This document shows positions 5,844 to 5,910 of a DNA stretch of 5,910 nt, in pieces. The notes beneath the pieces were generated by a model, which saw only the letters and a list, made by a program, of their open reading frames with translations, did not search any database and was not told the DNA's origin. Within the stretch, counting starts at the first letter, position 1. The number at the start of each line of letters is the position of its first letter. Source of the stretch: Candidatus Komeilibacteria bacterium (GTDB lineage Bacteria > Patescibacteriota > Patescibacteriia > UBA1558 > S5-K13); contig JAUVAE010000046.1 of the NCBI GenBank assembly GCA_030591905.1, positions 1 through 5,910 of the forward strand, written 5' to 3'. The translations under genes were made by a program, and so were the position numbers.

Positions 5844-5910
5844 TTATATTGTCTTATCAAATAAATAAATAATTAAGGCAAATACTGATAATATTCCACT
5901 TAACAACCAT
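5844..5910 (-). CDS. mraY: C-terminal end of probable MraY (phospho-MurNAc-pentapeptide translocase), partial
   Basis: Only the last 21 codons and a TAA stop (5846-5844) are inside the window. The frame begins at 5909 and reads WLLSGILSVFALIIY, then a short tail ending DKTI. This is a hydrophobic helix followed by a charged end, resembling the final MraY helix, which typically reads RFWIISxxLxxxxL near the C-terminus. MraY transfers phospho-MurNAc-pentapeptide to undecaprenyl phosphate, forming lipid I in the membrane. The common dcw order mraY-murD-ftsW-murG-murC-murB makes it the expected gene here. Only this short tail is visible, so the call rests on position plus a generic helix. Another membrane protein cannot be excluded. 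Confidence 0.65.
   Translation of the reverse strand, partial: WLLSGILSVFALIIYLFDKTI

Noticed and set aside
5858..5910. Short minus-strand ORF starting with ATG at 5910 (MVVKWNIIS...)
   Set aside because: Only 17 codons in a frame overlapping the better-supported hydrophobic MraY tail, with no features of its own.
1..5910. Reassigned UGA codon, as in some candidate phyla
   Set aside because: All genes read to expected lengths with TAA or TAG stops and no in-frame TGA; the window gives no sign of recoding.

Overview
The window is one co-directional block of the division and cell wall (dcw) cluster, all on the minus strand. In transcription order it holds the 3' tip of mraY (cut by the right edge), murD, ftsW, murG, murC, and murB (cut by the left edge after about 256 codons). 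Together the enzymes carry UDP-GlcNAc-enolpyruvate to flipped-out lipid II and its polymerisation. MurB makes UDP-MurNAc. MurC adds the first peptide residue and MurD the second. MraY forms lipid I and MurG turns it into lipid II. FtsW polymerises lipid II at the septum. MurE, MurF, MurA, the lipid II flippase and the FtsZ/FtsA genes are not in the window.

The DNA is very AT-rich, with many Lys/Asn/Ile/Leu codons in A or T, and genes are tightly packed (spacers of 4, 4 and 9 nt). No start codon is preceded by a clear Shine-Dalgarno box. Several motif variants resemble, from memory, sequences of the Candidate Phyla Radiation (Patescibacteria, Parcubacteria-like). These include MurG GGGTLGSVTP and HQQD, MurC EGCEY, MurD GTRGKTT and DHLNRY, and the MurD C-terminal LSPGAASFG block. 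That assignment is inference; no database was searched. Stops seen are TAA (four) and TAG (one). Nothing suggests a recoded UGA.

Layout: 1-769 murB (partial); 774-2138 murC; 2143-3201 murG; 3202-3275 spacer with an inverted-repeat element that runs into the ftsW stop; 3276-4430 ftsW; 4440-5741 murD; 5742-5843 spacer with a second inverted-repeat element; 5844-5910 mraY tail.

The genes are ordinary in identity. The most unusual structure lies in the two longer spacers. Each holds an imperfect inverted repeat whose arms are built from in-phase 7-bp units of the form TARYTYR (TAGTTTG, TAGCTTG, TAACTTA, TAGTTCA and so on), running inward from both sides. One starts two bases after the mraY stop, and the other contributes the ftsW stop codon. 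They look like two diverged copies of one small heptad-based intergenic repeat family, perhaps a non-autonomous mobile or REP-like element or an RNA hairpin acting at the 3' ends of membrane-protein genes.
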